Source of the DNA: Dehalococcoidia bacterium
GTDB taxonomy: Bacteria; Chloroflexota; Dehalococcoidia; Dehalococcoidales; DAOWLH01
Direction: 5' to 3'
NCBI GenBank assembly: GCA_030638985.1
Contig: DAOWDO010000085.1
Coordinates: 1-25,762, forward strand
DNA length: 25,762 bases
The notes beneath the pieces were generated by a model that saw nothing but the letters and a program-made list of their open reading frames with translations, had not been told where the DNA came from and searched no databases. Positions 13,211 through 21,057 of the stretch are shown in pieces. Position numbers and translations under genes: made by a program. Positions within the stretch are counted from its first letter, which is position 1. The number at the start of each line of letters is the position of its first letter.

Positions 13211-14224
13211 ATGGTCACCGAAAAGGAAAAAGCACTGGAACTAGCCTGCGAGCGTATTGAAAAGCAGTACGGCAAGGGCGCCATCATGAGGCTGGGAGTG
13301 GCGGCCTCGCTGCCAGCGGTTGAGTCCATTCCCAGCGGCTCACTGGCGCTGGATATCGCCCTGGGTATCGGTGGTTTTCCCAGAGGGCGGGTTACCGAAA
13401 TATTCGGCCCCGAGGGCTCTGGCAAGACCACCCTGGGTCAACACATAATCGCCGAGGCCCAGAAGCGGGGCGGTACTGCCGCTTACATCGATGTTGAGCA
13501 CGCCCTGGACCCAAAGTATGCCGCTATCTGCGGTGTTAACCTGGACGAACTCCTGATCTCCCAGCCCGATACCGGGGAGGAGGGTTTAGAGATTACCGAA
13601 GCCCTGGTAAGAAGCGGCGCCGTTGATATCATCGTCATTGACAGCGTGGCCGCCCTGGTCCCCCGGGCGGAGATTGAGGGGGAGATGGGCGATGCCCATA
13701 TCGGTCTTCAGGCCCGGCTGATGTCGCAGGCACTGAGGAAGCTGACAGCAGCCATCGGCCGCTCGGGAACAGCGGTGGTCTTCATCAACCAGCTCCGAGA
13801 AAAGGTCGGCATTGTCTTTGGCAACCCGGAGGTAACGCCGGGCGGCCGGGCACTCAAGTTCTACAGCTCGGTGAGGACCGACCTGAGGCGGGTGGAGACC
13901 ATCAAACAGGGGAACGTGGCCGTCGGCAGCCGCGTCCGGGCCAGAGTGGTGAAGAACAAGGTGGCCCCACCCTTCCGCACCGCCGAGTTTGACATCATGT
14001 TTGACTCCGGCATCAGCCGGGAGGGTGACATCGTTGACCTTGGTGTCGCTCTGGGAACAATCAAGAAAGCCGGTGCCTTTTTCTCTTATGGTGACATTCG
14101 CCTGGGGCAAGGTAGAGAGAGTGCCAAGAAATACCTGAAGGAGAATCCTGAGCTGGCTCAGGAGATCGAACGGCAGGTAAGAGCCTCAGCAGCCACCACC
14201 TATAATTCCACAAATAGCGATTGA
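13211..14224 (+). CDS. recA: Recombinase RecA
   Basis: RecA forms filaments on single-stranded DNA for homologous recombination and SOS induction. The 337-residue protein has the N-terminal oligomerisation helix (ALELACERIEKQYGKGAIMR), Walker A GPEGSGKT (66-73), Walker B VDIIVIDSVAAL, the loop 1 region VPRAEIEGEMGDAHIGLQAR and loop 2 FINQLREKVGIVFGNPEVTP with GGRALKFYSSVR. The C-terminus is typical and ends in a short polar tail (TTYNSTNSD) rather than a strongly acidic one. The ATG at 13211 starts the usual family N-terminus. recX follows after a 97-base gap with a terminator-like hairpin. Confidence 0.98.
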   Translation: MVTEKEKALELACERIEKQYGKGAIMRLGVAASLPAVESIPSGSLALDIALGIGGFPRGRVTEIFGPEGSGKTTLGQHIIAEAQKRGGTAAYIDVEHALDPKYAAICGVNLDELLISQPDTGEEGLEITEALVRSGAVDIIVIDSVAALVPRAEIEGEMGDAHIGLQARLMSQALRKLTAAIGRSGTAVVFINQLREKVGIVFGNPEVTPGGRALKFYSSVRTDLRRVETIKQGNVAVGSRVRARVVKNKVAPPFRTAEFDIMFDSGISREGDIVDLGVALGTIKKAGAFFSYGDIRLGQGRESAKKYLKENPELAQEIERQVRASAATTYNSTNSD

Positions 14225-14247
14225 CCCATCGTTTAAAGATGAGTCAA
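14221..14247 (+). other. Stem-loop at the recA stop codon
   Basis: TTGACCCATC (14221-14230) can pair with GATGAGTCAA (14238-14247) with 9 of 10 bases matched and a GTTTAAA loop. It overlaps the recA TGA. There is no U-tract after it, so it is not a classical terminator; it may protect the recA mRNA 3' end. Confidence 0.5.
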
Positions 14248-14270
14248 TAGATATAACAGATGTAGGCGCA

Positions 14271-14309
14271 ACAGGGCTGAGGCAGCTGCCTTAGGCCCTG
14301 TTTATTTAT
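14271..14309 (+). terminator. Rho-independent terminator-like hairpin between recA and recX
   Basis: ACAGGGC (14271-14277) pairs with GCCCTGT (14295-14301), and the inner AGGCAGCTGCCT adds a second stem. The hairpin is followed by TTTATTTAT. The recX Shine-Dalgarno GGAG (14310-14313) starts directly after it. Partial readthrough would lower recX relative to recA. Confidence 0.72.
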
Positions 14310-14321
14310 GGAGATTATGAA

Positions 14322-14984
14322 ATGGCTGAAATAACCGCCCTGCGCACCAGCCAGGGCAGCCGCCAGCGGGTAAGGCTGTTTCTGGACGGCAGTTTCGCCT
14401 TTAGCCTCGATGCCGAGGTCGCCCTGAAGGAGGGGCTTAAGATGGGGCAGGAGCTGGCCGAAAGCCAGGTCAAGGCCCTGGCCCAGGCTCAGAACTGCCA
14501 CCGCTGCCGCGGCGCTGCCACCCGGCTGCTCGGCTACCGGCCGCGCAGCGAGCATGAGCTAGCGCAGCGGCTGCGCCAGCGTGGTTTCGATGTAGCAACC
14601 ATTGACGCAGTGCTGACCACACTCAAGGGGCAGGGACTGGTGGACGACAGCTCCTTCGCCACATTCTGGAAGGATAACCGACAATCTTTCAGCCCGCGAA
14701 GTAAGTGGCTGACCAGACAGGAGCTCCGGCAGAAAGGGGTGCCGGCAGAGGTTATCGACCAGGTTGTCAGCACCATCGATGACAGCGACAGCGCCTACCG
14801 GGCAGCTAAAAGAAAGGCCCGTGGCCTGAAAGGGTCCGACTACGACAGCTTTCGCCGCCGTCTCGGAGGATTCCTGCAGCGCCGCGGCTTTAACTACCGG
14901 GTAATAGCCACCACCGTTGAGCGGTTGTGGCGGGAGGGGGATAGGCCGGATAGAAATCCATTTGACACCCAATTGACCACATAA
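14322..14984 (+). CDS. recX: Regulatory protein RecX
   Basis: RecX binds RecA filaments and limits their activity. The 220-residue protein is mostly helical, with three-helix RecX repeats. These are visible around RLLGYRPRSEHELAQRLRQRGFD (about 69-91), GLVDDSSFATFWKDNR, LTRQELRQKGVPAEVID and YRAAKRKARG...FRRRLGGFLQRRGFNYRVI. The N-terminal about 50 residues form the beta-rich extension found in longer RecX proteins. The ATG at 14322 has GGAG eight bases upstream. It is downstream of recA but behind the hairpin at 14271-14309. Family assignment is based on these repeats and context. Confidence 0.93.
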   Translation: MAEITALRTSQGSRQRVRLFLDGSFAFSLDAEVALKEGLKMGQELAESQVKALAQAQNCHRCRGAATRLLGYRPRSEHELAQRLRQRGFDVATIDAVLTTLKGQGLVDDSSFATFWKDNRQSFSPRSKWLTRQELRQKGVPAEVIDQVVSTIDDSDSAYRAAKRKARGLKGSDYDSFRRRLGGFLQRRGFNYRVIATTVERLWREGDRPDRNPFDTQLTT

Positions 14985-14991
14985 GTAGTAT
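14962..14991 (+). promoter_or_regulatory. Putative rny promoter inside the 3' end of recX
   Basis: TTGACA (14962-14967) and TAGTAT (14986-14991) are separated by 18 bases. The -35 lies in the recX coding end and the -10 just after its stop. The leader to the rny ATG would be about 55 bases, including the strong AAAGGGGG ribosome-binding site. Confidence 0.5.
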
Positions 14992-15051
14992 TATCTACCA
15001 GGCTTAGGCCCCTGAGAAGCATCATATAAGTAACTGAAAGGGGGATACAAA

Positions 15052-16599
15052 ATGGAAATAAACGCAACAGCTGCAGTAATAGCCATATTCTTTAGCTTTG
15101 TCATCGGTGTCGTTTTCGGCGGTATGGCCCTGCTCCTATCCCGGGGGTTCATCGCCAACCGCCAGATACGTCTTGCCCAGAAGAAAGCGGCCAGAATTCA
15201 GGCCGAGGCAAAGCACCAGGCCAAGGATATCATCAACGAATCCAGAGGAGAGGTTGAGCGAGTCAAGGCAAGCACTGATAGCGAGTACCGTGAACGGCGC
15301 ACTGAACTGCAGCGCCAGGAGAACCGGCTCAGCCAGAAGGAGAGTAACCTGGAACGTAAACTGGGAGAGGCCGAACAACGAGAGCGCCAGCTGACCAGCA
15401 AGGAGAAGGAGGCAGAACAAATCCAGGAAAAGCTGGTCGAAATCAAGGAGAGCCAGTTAAAGAAGCTGGAGCTGGTTGCCGATATGACCAGCGAGGAGGC
15501 CAAGCAGTCGCTCCTTGACAGGATGGAGGCCGAAATGCAGGCGGAGTCTGCCCGGCGCCTTCGTGAGTGGGATGCCAAAATAAGGGAAGAGGCCGATGAG
15601 AAGGCCCGGGAAATTCTGTCCCAGGTCATCCAGCGTAACGCCTCTGAAGTGGTATCGGAGACGACGGTCAGCGTGGTACCCCTGCCCAGCGATGAAATGA
15701 AAGGGCGGCTCATCGGACGAGAGGGACGTAATATCAGAGCCTTGGAGCAGGCCACCGGTGTTGACCTGATTATTGACGACACGCCGGAGGCGGTAACCCT
15801 GTCCAGCTTTGATGCGGTGCGGCGGGAAGTAGCCCGCCGCTCGCTGGAGAAGTTGATTGCCGACGGCCGTATCCACCCGGCCCGCATCGAAGAAGTGGTG
15901 GCCAAAGCTAAAGAGGAAGTCGAGGCCGCCATCAACAGTGCCGGAGAGCAGGCGGCCTATCAGGTTGGGGTACATGGCCTCCGTCCCGAGCTGATACGGA
16001 TCCTGGGCCGCCTTAAGTACCGCACCAGCTATGGCCAGAACGTCCTGGTACACTCTATCGAGGTAGCCAACCTGGCCAGTTTGATTGCCACTGAACTGGG
16101 CGCCAATGTGGCCACCGCTAAGAGAGCCGGCCTGCTCCATGATATTGGCAAGGCCGTCGACCACGAGGTGGAGGGCACACACGCCGTCATCGGGGCCAAC
16201 CTGGTCAAGCAGTGGGATAAATCCAAGGAAGTGCTCCAGGGCGTCTCCGAGCACCATCTGGAGACCAGCGATACCAGCCTCTGGGGATTCATCGTCTCGG
16301 CGGCCGATGCCATAAGCAGCGCCCGGCCCGGAGCCAGACGGGAGTCCCTCGAAAGCTACCTGAAGCGGCTCAAGGAGTTGGAAGAGATAGCCAATAGTTT
16401 TAAAGGGGTCGAGAAGGCCTACGCCATTCAGGCCGGCCGCGAAGTACGCATTCTGGTCAAGCCGGAGGACATAGACGACCTGGGTTCCATGAGACTGGCC
16501 CGGGATATTGTCAAGAAGATTGAGGAAGGCCTTGCCTATCCCGGTCAGATAAAAGTGACCGTTCTTCGGGAGACAAGAGCCGTGGACTACGCTAGATAG
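15052..16599 (+). CDS. rny: Ribonuclease Y
   Basis: RNase Y is a membrane-anchored endoribonuclease that initiates mRNA decay. The 515-residue protein is the usual length. It has an N-terminal membrane helix (about 8-30), a long charged coiled coil (about 35-195) and a KH domain with MKGRLIGREGRNIRALEQATG. The HD domain follows, with its catalytic His363-Asp364 in LLHDIGKAVDHE, and a C-terminal ending IKVTVLRETRAVDYAR is typical. The ATG at 15052 is backed by GGGGG upstream. It precedes ymdB by 23 bases, a conserved pairing in many bacteria, so co-transcription is likely. Confidence 0.97.
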   Translation: MEINATAAVIAIFFSFVIGVVFGGMALLLSRGFIANRQIRLAQKKAARIQAEAKHQAKDIINESRGEVERVKASTDSEYRERRTELQRQENRLSQKESNLERKLGEAEQRERQLTSKEKEAEQIQEKLVEIKESQLKKLELVADMTSEEAKQSLLDRMEAEMQAESARRLREWDAKIREEADEKAREILSQVIQRNASEVVSETTVSVVPLPSDEMKGRLIGREGRNIRALEQATGVDLIIDDTPEAVTLSSFDAVRREVARRSLEKLIADGRIHPARIEEVVAKAKEEVEAAINSAGEQAAYQVGVHGLRPELIRILGRLKYRTSYGQNVLVHSIEVANLASLIATELGANVATAKRAGLLHDIGKAVDHEVEGTHAVIGANLVKQWDKSKEVLQGVSEHHLETSDTSLWGFIVSAADAISSARPGARRESLESYLKRLKELEEIANSFKGVEKAYAIQAGREVRILVKPEDIDDLGSMRLARDIVKKIEEGLAYPGQIKVTVLRETRAVDYAR

Positions 16600-16622
16600 A
16601 AATCATAAAACTGGGGTATCTT

Positions 16623-17396
16623 GTGTTAGTATTGGCCATCGGAGACATTGTCGGCAGCCCCGGCAGGCAAGCCATAAAACAGCTTCTACCCGGCTTAAGG
16701 CAGCAATACGGGCTAGACCTGGTTATCGCCAACGGCGAAAACGCCGCCGGCGGACTGGGGCTGACCCTGTCCACCGCCGACGAGCTACTCGGCGCCGGAG
16801 TTGACGTTATAACCTCGGGCAACCACATCTGGGCGCAGAAGGAGATTATTCCCTACCTCGATAGTGAGATTCCCATTATCCGACCACTGAATTATCCACC
16901 GGGGGTGCCCGGCAAGGGATACCTGGTGTTCAACGACCGGGCGGTAGTGGTCAACCTGATAGGCCGCACCTTTATAGGCAACTTTGACTGCCCCTTCCGC
17001 GGCATGGATAAGCTGCTCGCCCAGCTTGACCCCGGGCACAGGGTTATTATCGTTGATTTTCACGCCGAGGCAACCTCGGAGAAGGGAGCTCTGGGCCACT
17101 ACCTGGACGGCCGCGTCAGCGCCGTACTGGGCACCCATACCCACATAGGCACCATCGACACCCAGCTGCTTCCCCGGGGGACGGCCTATGTCACCGATAT
17201 CGGCATGACCGGCCCGACCAACTCGGTTATCGGCGACGACACCGAGAAGGTACTCCGCCGCTTTTTGACCATAATCCCGCACCGATTGTCGGTGGGAAAG
17301 GGCAAAACCGTCCTCAATGCCGTTCTGGTAAAGATTGACGAGGAAAGCGGACGGGCGGCTGCCATTGAGAGAATCAGCTGCGAGGCAGACTCGTGA
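16623..17396 (+). CDS. ymdB: YmdB-family metallophosphoesterase (TIGR00282 type)
   Basis: This 257-residue protein is a member of the YmdB phosphodiesterase family, dinuclear metal enzymes reported to hydrolyse 2',3'-cyclic nucleotides. Metal-binding motifs are in order: GDIVGSPGR (8-16), NGENAAGG, SGNHIWAQ, VDFHAEATSEK and GTHTHIGT. GTG at 16623 is the start, with GGGG about eight bases upstream. It overlaps the following PHP gene by four bases (GTGA), indicating translational coupling. Position next to rny suggests an RNA-metabolism role, which is inference from context. Confidence 0.94.
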   Translation: MLVLAIGDIVGSPGRQAIKQLLPGLRQQYGLDLVIANGENAAGGLGLTLSTADELLGAGVDVITSGNHIWAQKEIIPYLDSEIPIIRPLNYPPGVPGKGYLVFNDRAVVVNLIGRTFIGNFDCPFRGMDKLLAQLDPGHRVIIVDFHAEATSEKGALGHYLDGRVSAVLGTHTHIGTIDTQLLPRGTAYVTDIGMTGPTNSVIGDDTEKVLRRFLTIIPHRLSVGKGKTVLNAVLVKIDEESGRAAAIERISCEADS

Positions 17397-18250
17397 CTGC
17401 CGGGATAGACCTCCACATCCACACCACGGCCTCCGACGGTAAGTTCAGCCCGGCGGAGATTGTCCGTAAATCGGCGAACCTCGGGCTGGGCGTCATTGCC
17501 ATCTGCGACCACGACACCGCCAACGGATTAGAGCCTGCGCTCAAGGAGGCTGCTTCCTTTCCCCACCTCAGGGTAATACCCGGCATTGAAGTCAGCACCC
17601 ATGCTCCGGGGAACGAAGTCCACATCCTCGGTTACTTCATAGACCACACCGACGCCAGGCTCCAGGATATCCTGGCCAGCCTACGCAATTCGCGCCGGGA
17701 GCGGGCACAAGCCATGACCAGCAAGCTGAGAGGTCTGGGCGTCAACATCGACTGGCAGAGGGTCAAGCAGATTGCCGGCGGCGGCTCTATCGGCCGGCCC
17801 CACATTGCCCAGGCCATGCTGGAGAAGGGCTACATCGGCTCGATTAAGGAGGCTTTCACTCGCTATATCGGGCAGGATGGCCCGGCCTATGCTGAGCGGC
17901 ACAAGATAAGCCCGGTAGAAGCAGTGACCCTGATAAAAAAGGTGGGTGGCCTGCCGGTGCTGGCACACCCGACCACCATTAACGAACCAGAGGCGATGGT
18001 CAGTCGGCTAAAGCCGGCCGGTCTGGTTGGCCTGGAGGTCTACTACGACGATTACAGCGAGGATGAAAGGCGGCGCCTGGCCAGGCTGGCCGACAAGCAC
18101 GGCCTTATTGCCACCGGCGGCAGTGATTACCACGGCCTGGATGACACCGCCGAGACTCTGCTCGGCGAAGCTGATGTGCCCCAGAAGGCGGCCGAAGCAC
18201 TCTTTGCCCTGGCCGGGCAACGAACGCTCAGAGCGGCCGGCTTATTATAG
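17393..18250 (+). CDS. PHP-domain phosphoesterase (TrpH/RNase AM-like)
   Basis: This 285-residue protein has the four PHP metal motifs: DLHIHTTASDG (6-16), CDHDTANG (38-45), PGIEVSTH and the C-terminal GSDYHG. LAHPTT provides a further histidine. The domain layout resembles the YciV/TrpH group, which removes 3'-phosphate from nucleoside 3',5'-bisphosphates or trims RNA 5' ends. It is much too short to be a DNA polymerase alpha subunit. GTG at 17393 overlaps the ymdB stop by four bases. The context beside rny and ymdB fits a nucleotide or RNA turnover role; the exact substrate is not visible. Confidence 0.92.
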   Translation: MTAGIDLHIHTTASDGKFSPAEIVRKSANLGLGVIAICDHDTANGLEPALKEAASFPHLRVIPGIEVSTHAPGNEVHILGYFIDHTDARLQDILASLRNSRRERAQAMTSKLRGLGVNIDWQRVKQIAGGGSIGRPHIAQAMLEKGYIGSIKEAFTRYIGQDGPAYAERHKISPVEAVTLIKKVGGLPVLAHPTTINEPEAMVSRLKPAGLVGLEVYYDDYSEDERRRLARLADKHGLIATGGSDYHGLDDTAETLLGEADVPQKAAEALFALAGQRTLRAAGLL

Positions 18251-18255
18251 AAGTT

Positions 18256-18927
18256 ATGTCCATTGAGTTTATTTTATTGAGCATCGGTGCCTATCTTCTA
18301 GGTTCGGTGCCGGCCGCCTATCTGGCTGCCAGGTGGTACCGCGGCATTGATATCAGGAAGCACGGCACGGGCAAGGTGGGCGCCGCCAATGTGCTCAGCT
18401 CCGCTGCAAAGTGGCTGGCCATCCCGGTGGCCGTATTTGACATCGGCAAGGGGGCACTGACCGTCTGGATAGCCCAGCTGCTGGGGCTGGGGGCGGCCGC
18501 CCAGGTAACGGTGGGCATCATCACCATCGTCGGGCACAACTGGCCTGTATTCCTTCGCTTCCAGGGCGGGCGCGGTATCTTTACCACTCTGGGCGTTGTC
18601 ACCATGCTCTCACCGTGGCTGGGACTAATCATTCTGGTCACGCCCTACCTCTTCGCACCGTTGCGGCTGGTGGCCTTCGGCGTCTTTCTGGACCTGGCTG
18701 CTATGCCAATGCTGGGCTGGTTTTTCAGCCAGCCGCTGGGCATTGAGGAAAGACTGCCGGTCACACTAGGCCTCATTGCCATGATGCTGCTGGGGCTATC
18801 AAAGAGAGTGATAGCGCCCAGGACTCCACTCAGCCAATCGCTGCATCCGCTGGAGCTGTTTTTCAACCGCCTGCTATTCGACCGTGACATCAGGGACAGA
18901 AAAGCCTGGATAAGGTGGAAATCTTAA
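18256..18927 (+). CDS. plsY: PlsY-family acyl-phosphate:glycerol-3-phosphate acyltransferase
   Basis: PlsY transfers an acyl group from acyl-phosphate to glycerol-3-phosphate in the membrane, the first step of phospholipid synthesis. The 223-residue protein has about six hydrophobic segments and the three family motifs: LLGSVPAAYLAARW with GIDIRKHGTGKVGAANV (31-47), IVGHNWPVFLRFQGGRG, and a later hydrophobic block. The usual Gly-Ser-Gly-Asn-Ile-Gly-Ala-Thr-Asn reads GTGKVGAAN here, and GGKGVAT reads GGRGIFT, so this is a divergent member. ATG at 18256 is six bases after the PHP stop. A second, canonical plsY elsewhere is possible. Confidence 0.85.
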   Translation: MSIEFILLSIGAYLLGSVPAAYLAARWYRGIDIRKHGTGKVGAANVLSSAAKWLAIPVAVFDIGKGALTVWIAQLLGLGAAAQVTVGIITIVGHNWPVFLRFQGGRGIFTTLGVVTMLSPWLGLIILVTPYLFAPLRLVAFGVFLDLAAMPMLGWFFSQPLGIEERLPVTLGLIAMMLLGLSKRVIAPRTPLSQSLHPLELFFNRLLFDRDIRDRKAWIRWKS

Positions 18928-18994
18928 GCAAAAGCCGGAGAGCTAAAGAAAGGCCGCCGTGATATTATGAAATGTACTGCTCACCCAGGAGAAA

Positions 18995-21043
18995 ATGTCG
19001 CCGCTTAGCATAACATACTGGGGAATCCCGGGTTACGCCATCTTCTGGGTGCTGACCGTAGCCGCCTTTGGCCTGTTTTTTTACCGGATTTCCCGGCTCA
19101 TCCGGTATATGTTTCTGGGGCAGCAAGAGAGAGGCTTCGGCCACCTGCTGCGCCGGGCACTGAAGACAGCGGCCATCACCGCGGGGCAGTGGTGCCAGCT
19201 CAAGGGCATCACCTTCAAGGACAGGGCGGGCATAGGCCACGCCATTCTTGCCTGGGGCTTCTCTGTCTTTGTCGTCTTCTATATGGTGTTTATCATAATC
19301 GGTGCCGGCTTCGGCCTCTCGGAGACGCTGGAGCACGGCGCTTTCTTTTACTACTACACCTGGATTATGGACATCATCGCCCCCGTCGTGGTTCTGGTCA
19401 TCCTGTGGGCCATCGTCCGCCGCTATATTATCCGGCCGCCGCGGCTACAGGGGGAGCAGACAGCAGAAGCCCTGGTCATCCTGATAACCGTGCTTCTACC
19501 CCCTATAACCCACCTCTTCAAGATAGCCACCGGCATCGCTCTGGGCAATCCGCCAGCAGGTCTGGGCGGCGCTCTACCGGCGGTAAGCTCGGCACTAAGC
19601 AATATCTTTGTCGGTATGAGCACAGGCTCGATAGAGACCGCCCACGCCGCCTTCTTCTGGGCAAACTGGCTGGTCATCCTGTTTCTTCTGGTCTGCATCC
19701 CCTACTCCAGACACTTCCATATGGTTGCCTCGCTGTTTAACATCTTCTTCCGTTCACCGCTGCCCAAGGGTGCTCTGCGCTCAATCGACCTTGAGGCCGC
19801 CGAGACCTTCGGAGTCGCCAAGATAACCGACCTTACCTGGAAACAGGTGCTTGACCTCTATTCCTGCGTCGTTTGCGGACAGTGCCAGGACGCCTGCCCG
19901 GCCACCGCCAGCGGCAAGCCGCTCAACCCCAAGAAGCTAATCCAGGACTTAAAGAAGCACCTCCTTGAAGCCGGGCCGGAGCTGCTCAAGCCCCGGGGCG
20001 GTGGTGAAAATCCGGGCGACAAGCCGGCAAAAACGCTGCCCGGTGAAGTAATAACCGGAGACGAAATCTGGGCATGTACCACCTGCCGCGCCTGCGATGA
20101 AATTTGCCCTCTTTATGTTGAGCACATCGATAAGATCATCGATTTGCGGAGAAACCTGGTTCTGGAGCAGGCATCCCTTCCGGAAACCGCCGAGCAGGCG
20201 CTCAGAAGTATTGAGACCCGTGGCCATCCGTGGCGGGGGACTACCGCCTCGCGTACCGACTGGGCACAGGACCTCGATATAAAAACACTGGCTGAAGATA
20301 GTCAGGTTGACTTCCTGTTCTGGGTCGGCTGCACCGGCGCCCTGGAGGAAAGGAGCACCAAAATAAGCCGCTCTCTGGCCCGGGTCCTTGAGCTGGCCGG
20401 TGTCAACTTCGGCATACTCGGTGCCGAGGAAAGCTGCTGCGGCGAGCCGGCCCGCCGCCTGGGCAACGAGTATCTCTTCCAGATGCTGGCCGAGAGCAAT
20501 GTCAAGATACTGCAAGGCTACGGGGTGAAAAAGATGGTTACCGCCTGCCCCCACTGCTACAACACCTTCAAGAACGAATACCCGGAGTTTGGCGGTAAAT
20601 TTGAGGTCTGGCACCACACCGAGCTTATCGCCCTTCTGCTCAAAGAAGGACGGCTGAAAACCAACCAGGGGACTGGCGGGCTTATCACCTACCACGACCC
20701 CTGCTACCTGGGCAGATACAACGATATCTATCAGCCGCCAAGGCATCTCATAAGAAGCCTGCCCGCTACCAGGCTGGTTGAGACGGCGAACAATAAAAAG
20801 CGGGGTTTCTGCTGTGGTGGCGGCGGCGGCCGTATGTGGCTGGAAGAAGAGAGCGGTCAGAGAATAAGCAAGCTGCGCCTTGAGCAGGCGCTAAAGACAG
20901 GGGCCCAAACTGTGGCCACCGCCTGCCCCTTCTGCCTCCAGATGCTTGACGACGCGGCAAAGGCCGGGAACGGCGATGTCGGGCCTGTGGTGATGGATAT
21001 AGCCGAGCTGGTGGCCAGAGCAGCCGGCGCCGGGCGGGACTAG
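18995..21043 (+). CDS. Fused membrane cytochrome b / HdrD-like iron-sulfur oxidoreductase
   Basis: This 682-residue protein joins an N-terminal membrane domain (about 1-255, roughly six helices, NarI/HdrE-like) to a soluble HdrD/GlpC-like part. Two 4Fe-4S motifs are at Cys291/294/297/301 and Cys361/364/367/371. Two CCG-type cysteine domains follow: Cys446, Cys481-482, Cys518 and Cys521; then Cys570, Cys606-607, Cys644 and Cys647. Such fusions pass electrons between the quinone pool and soluble carriers, and some partner with electron-transfer flavoprotein in beta-oxidation. The ATG at 18995 has AGGAG just upstream. No etf or acyl-CoA dehydrogenase genes are nearby, so the soluble partner is unknown. 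Confidence 0.92.
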   Translation: MSPLSITYWGIPGYAIFWVLTVAAFGLFFYRISRLIRYMFLGQQERGFGHLLRRALKTAAITAGQWCQLKGITFKDRAGIGHAILAWGFSVFVVFYMVFIIIGAGFGLSETLEHGAFFYYYTWIMDIIAPVVVLVILWAIVRRYIIRPPRLQGEQTAEALVILITVLLPPITHLFKIATGIALGNPPAGLGGALPAVSSALSNIFVGMSTGSIETAHAAFFWANWLVILFLLVCIPYSRHFHMVASLFNIFFRSPLPKGALRSIDLEAAETFGVAKITDLTWKQVLDLYSCVVCGQCQDACPATASGKPLNPKKLIQDLKKHLLEAGPELLKPRGGGENPGDKPAKTLPGEVITGDEIWACTTCRACDEICPLYVEHIDKIIDLRRNLVLEQASLPETAEQALRSIETRGHPWRGTTASRTDWAQDLDIKTLAEDSQVDFLFWVGCTGALEERSTKISRSLARVLELAGVNFGILGAEESCCGEPARRLGNEYLFQMLAESNVKILQGYGVKKMVTACPHCYNTFKNEYPEFGGKFEVWHHTELIALLLKEGRLKTNQGTGGLITYHDPCYLGRYNDIYQPPRHLIRSLPATRLVETANNKKRGFCCGGGGGRMWLEEESGQRISKLRLEQALKTGAQTVATACPFCLQMLDDAAKAGNGDVGPVVMDIAELVARAAGAGRD

Positions 21044-21057
21044 CCGTCGCTGCCCCT

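Noticed and set aside
13199..13215. Possible LexA box at the recA start
   Set aside because: Only a CGAAC half-site; the other half does not match GTTCG.
15457..16257. 266-codon open frame on the minus strand inside rny
   Set aside because: Antisense shadow of the RNase Y coding sequence with no recognisable domain.
19949..20746. 265-codon minus-strand frame inside the HdrD-like gene
   Set aside because: The opposite strand encodes a protein with intact Fe-S and CCG motifs; the antisense frame has none.
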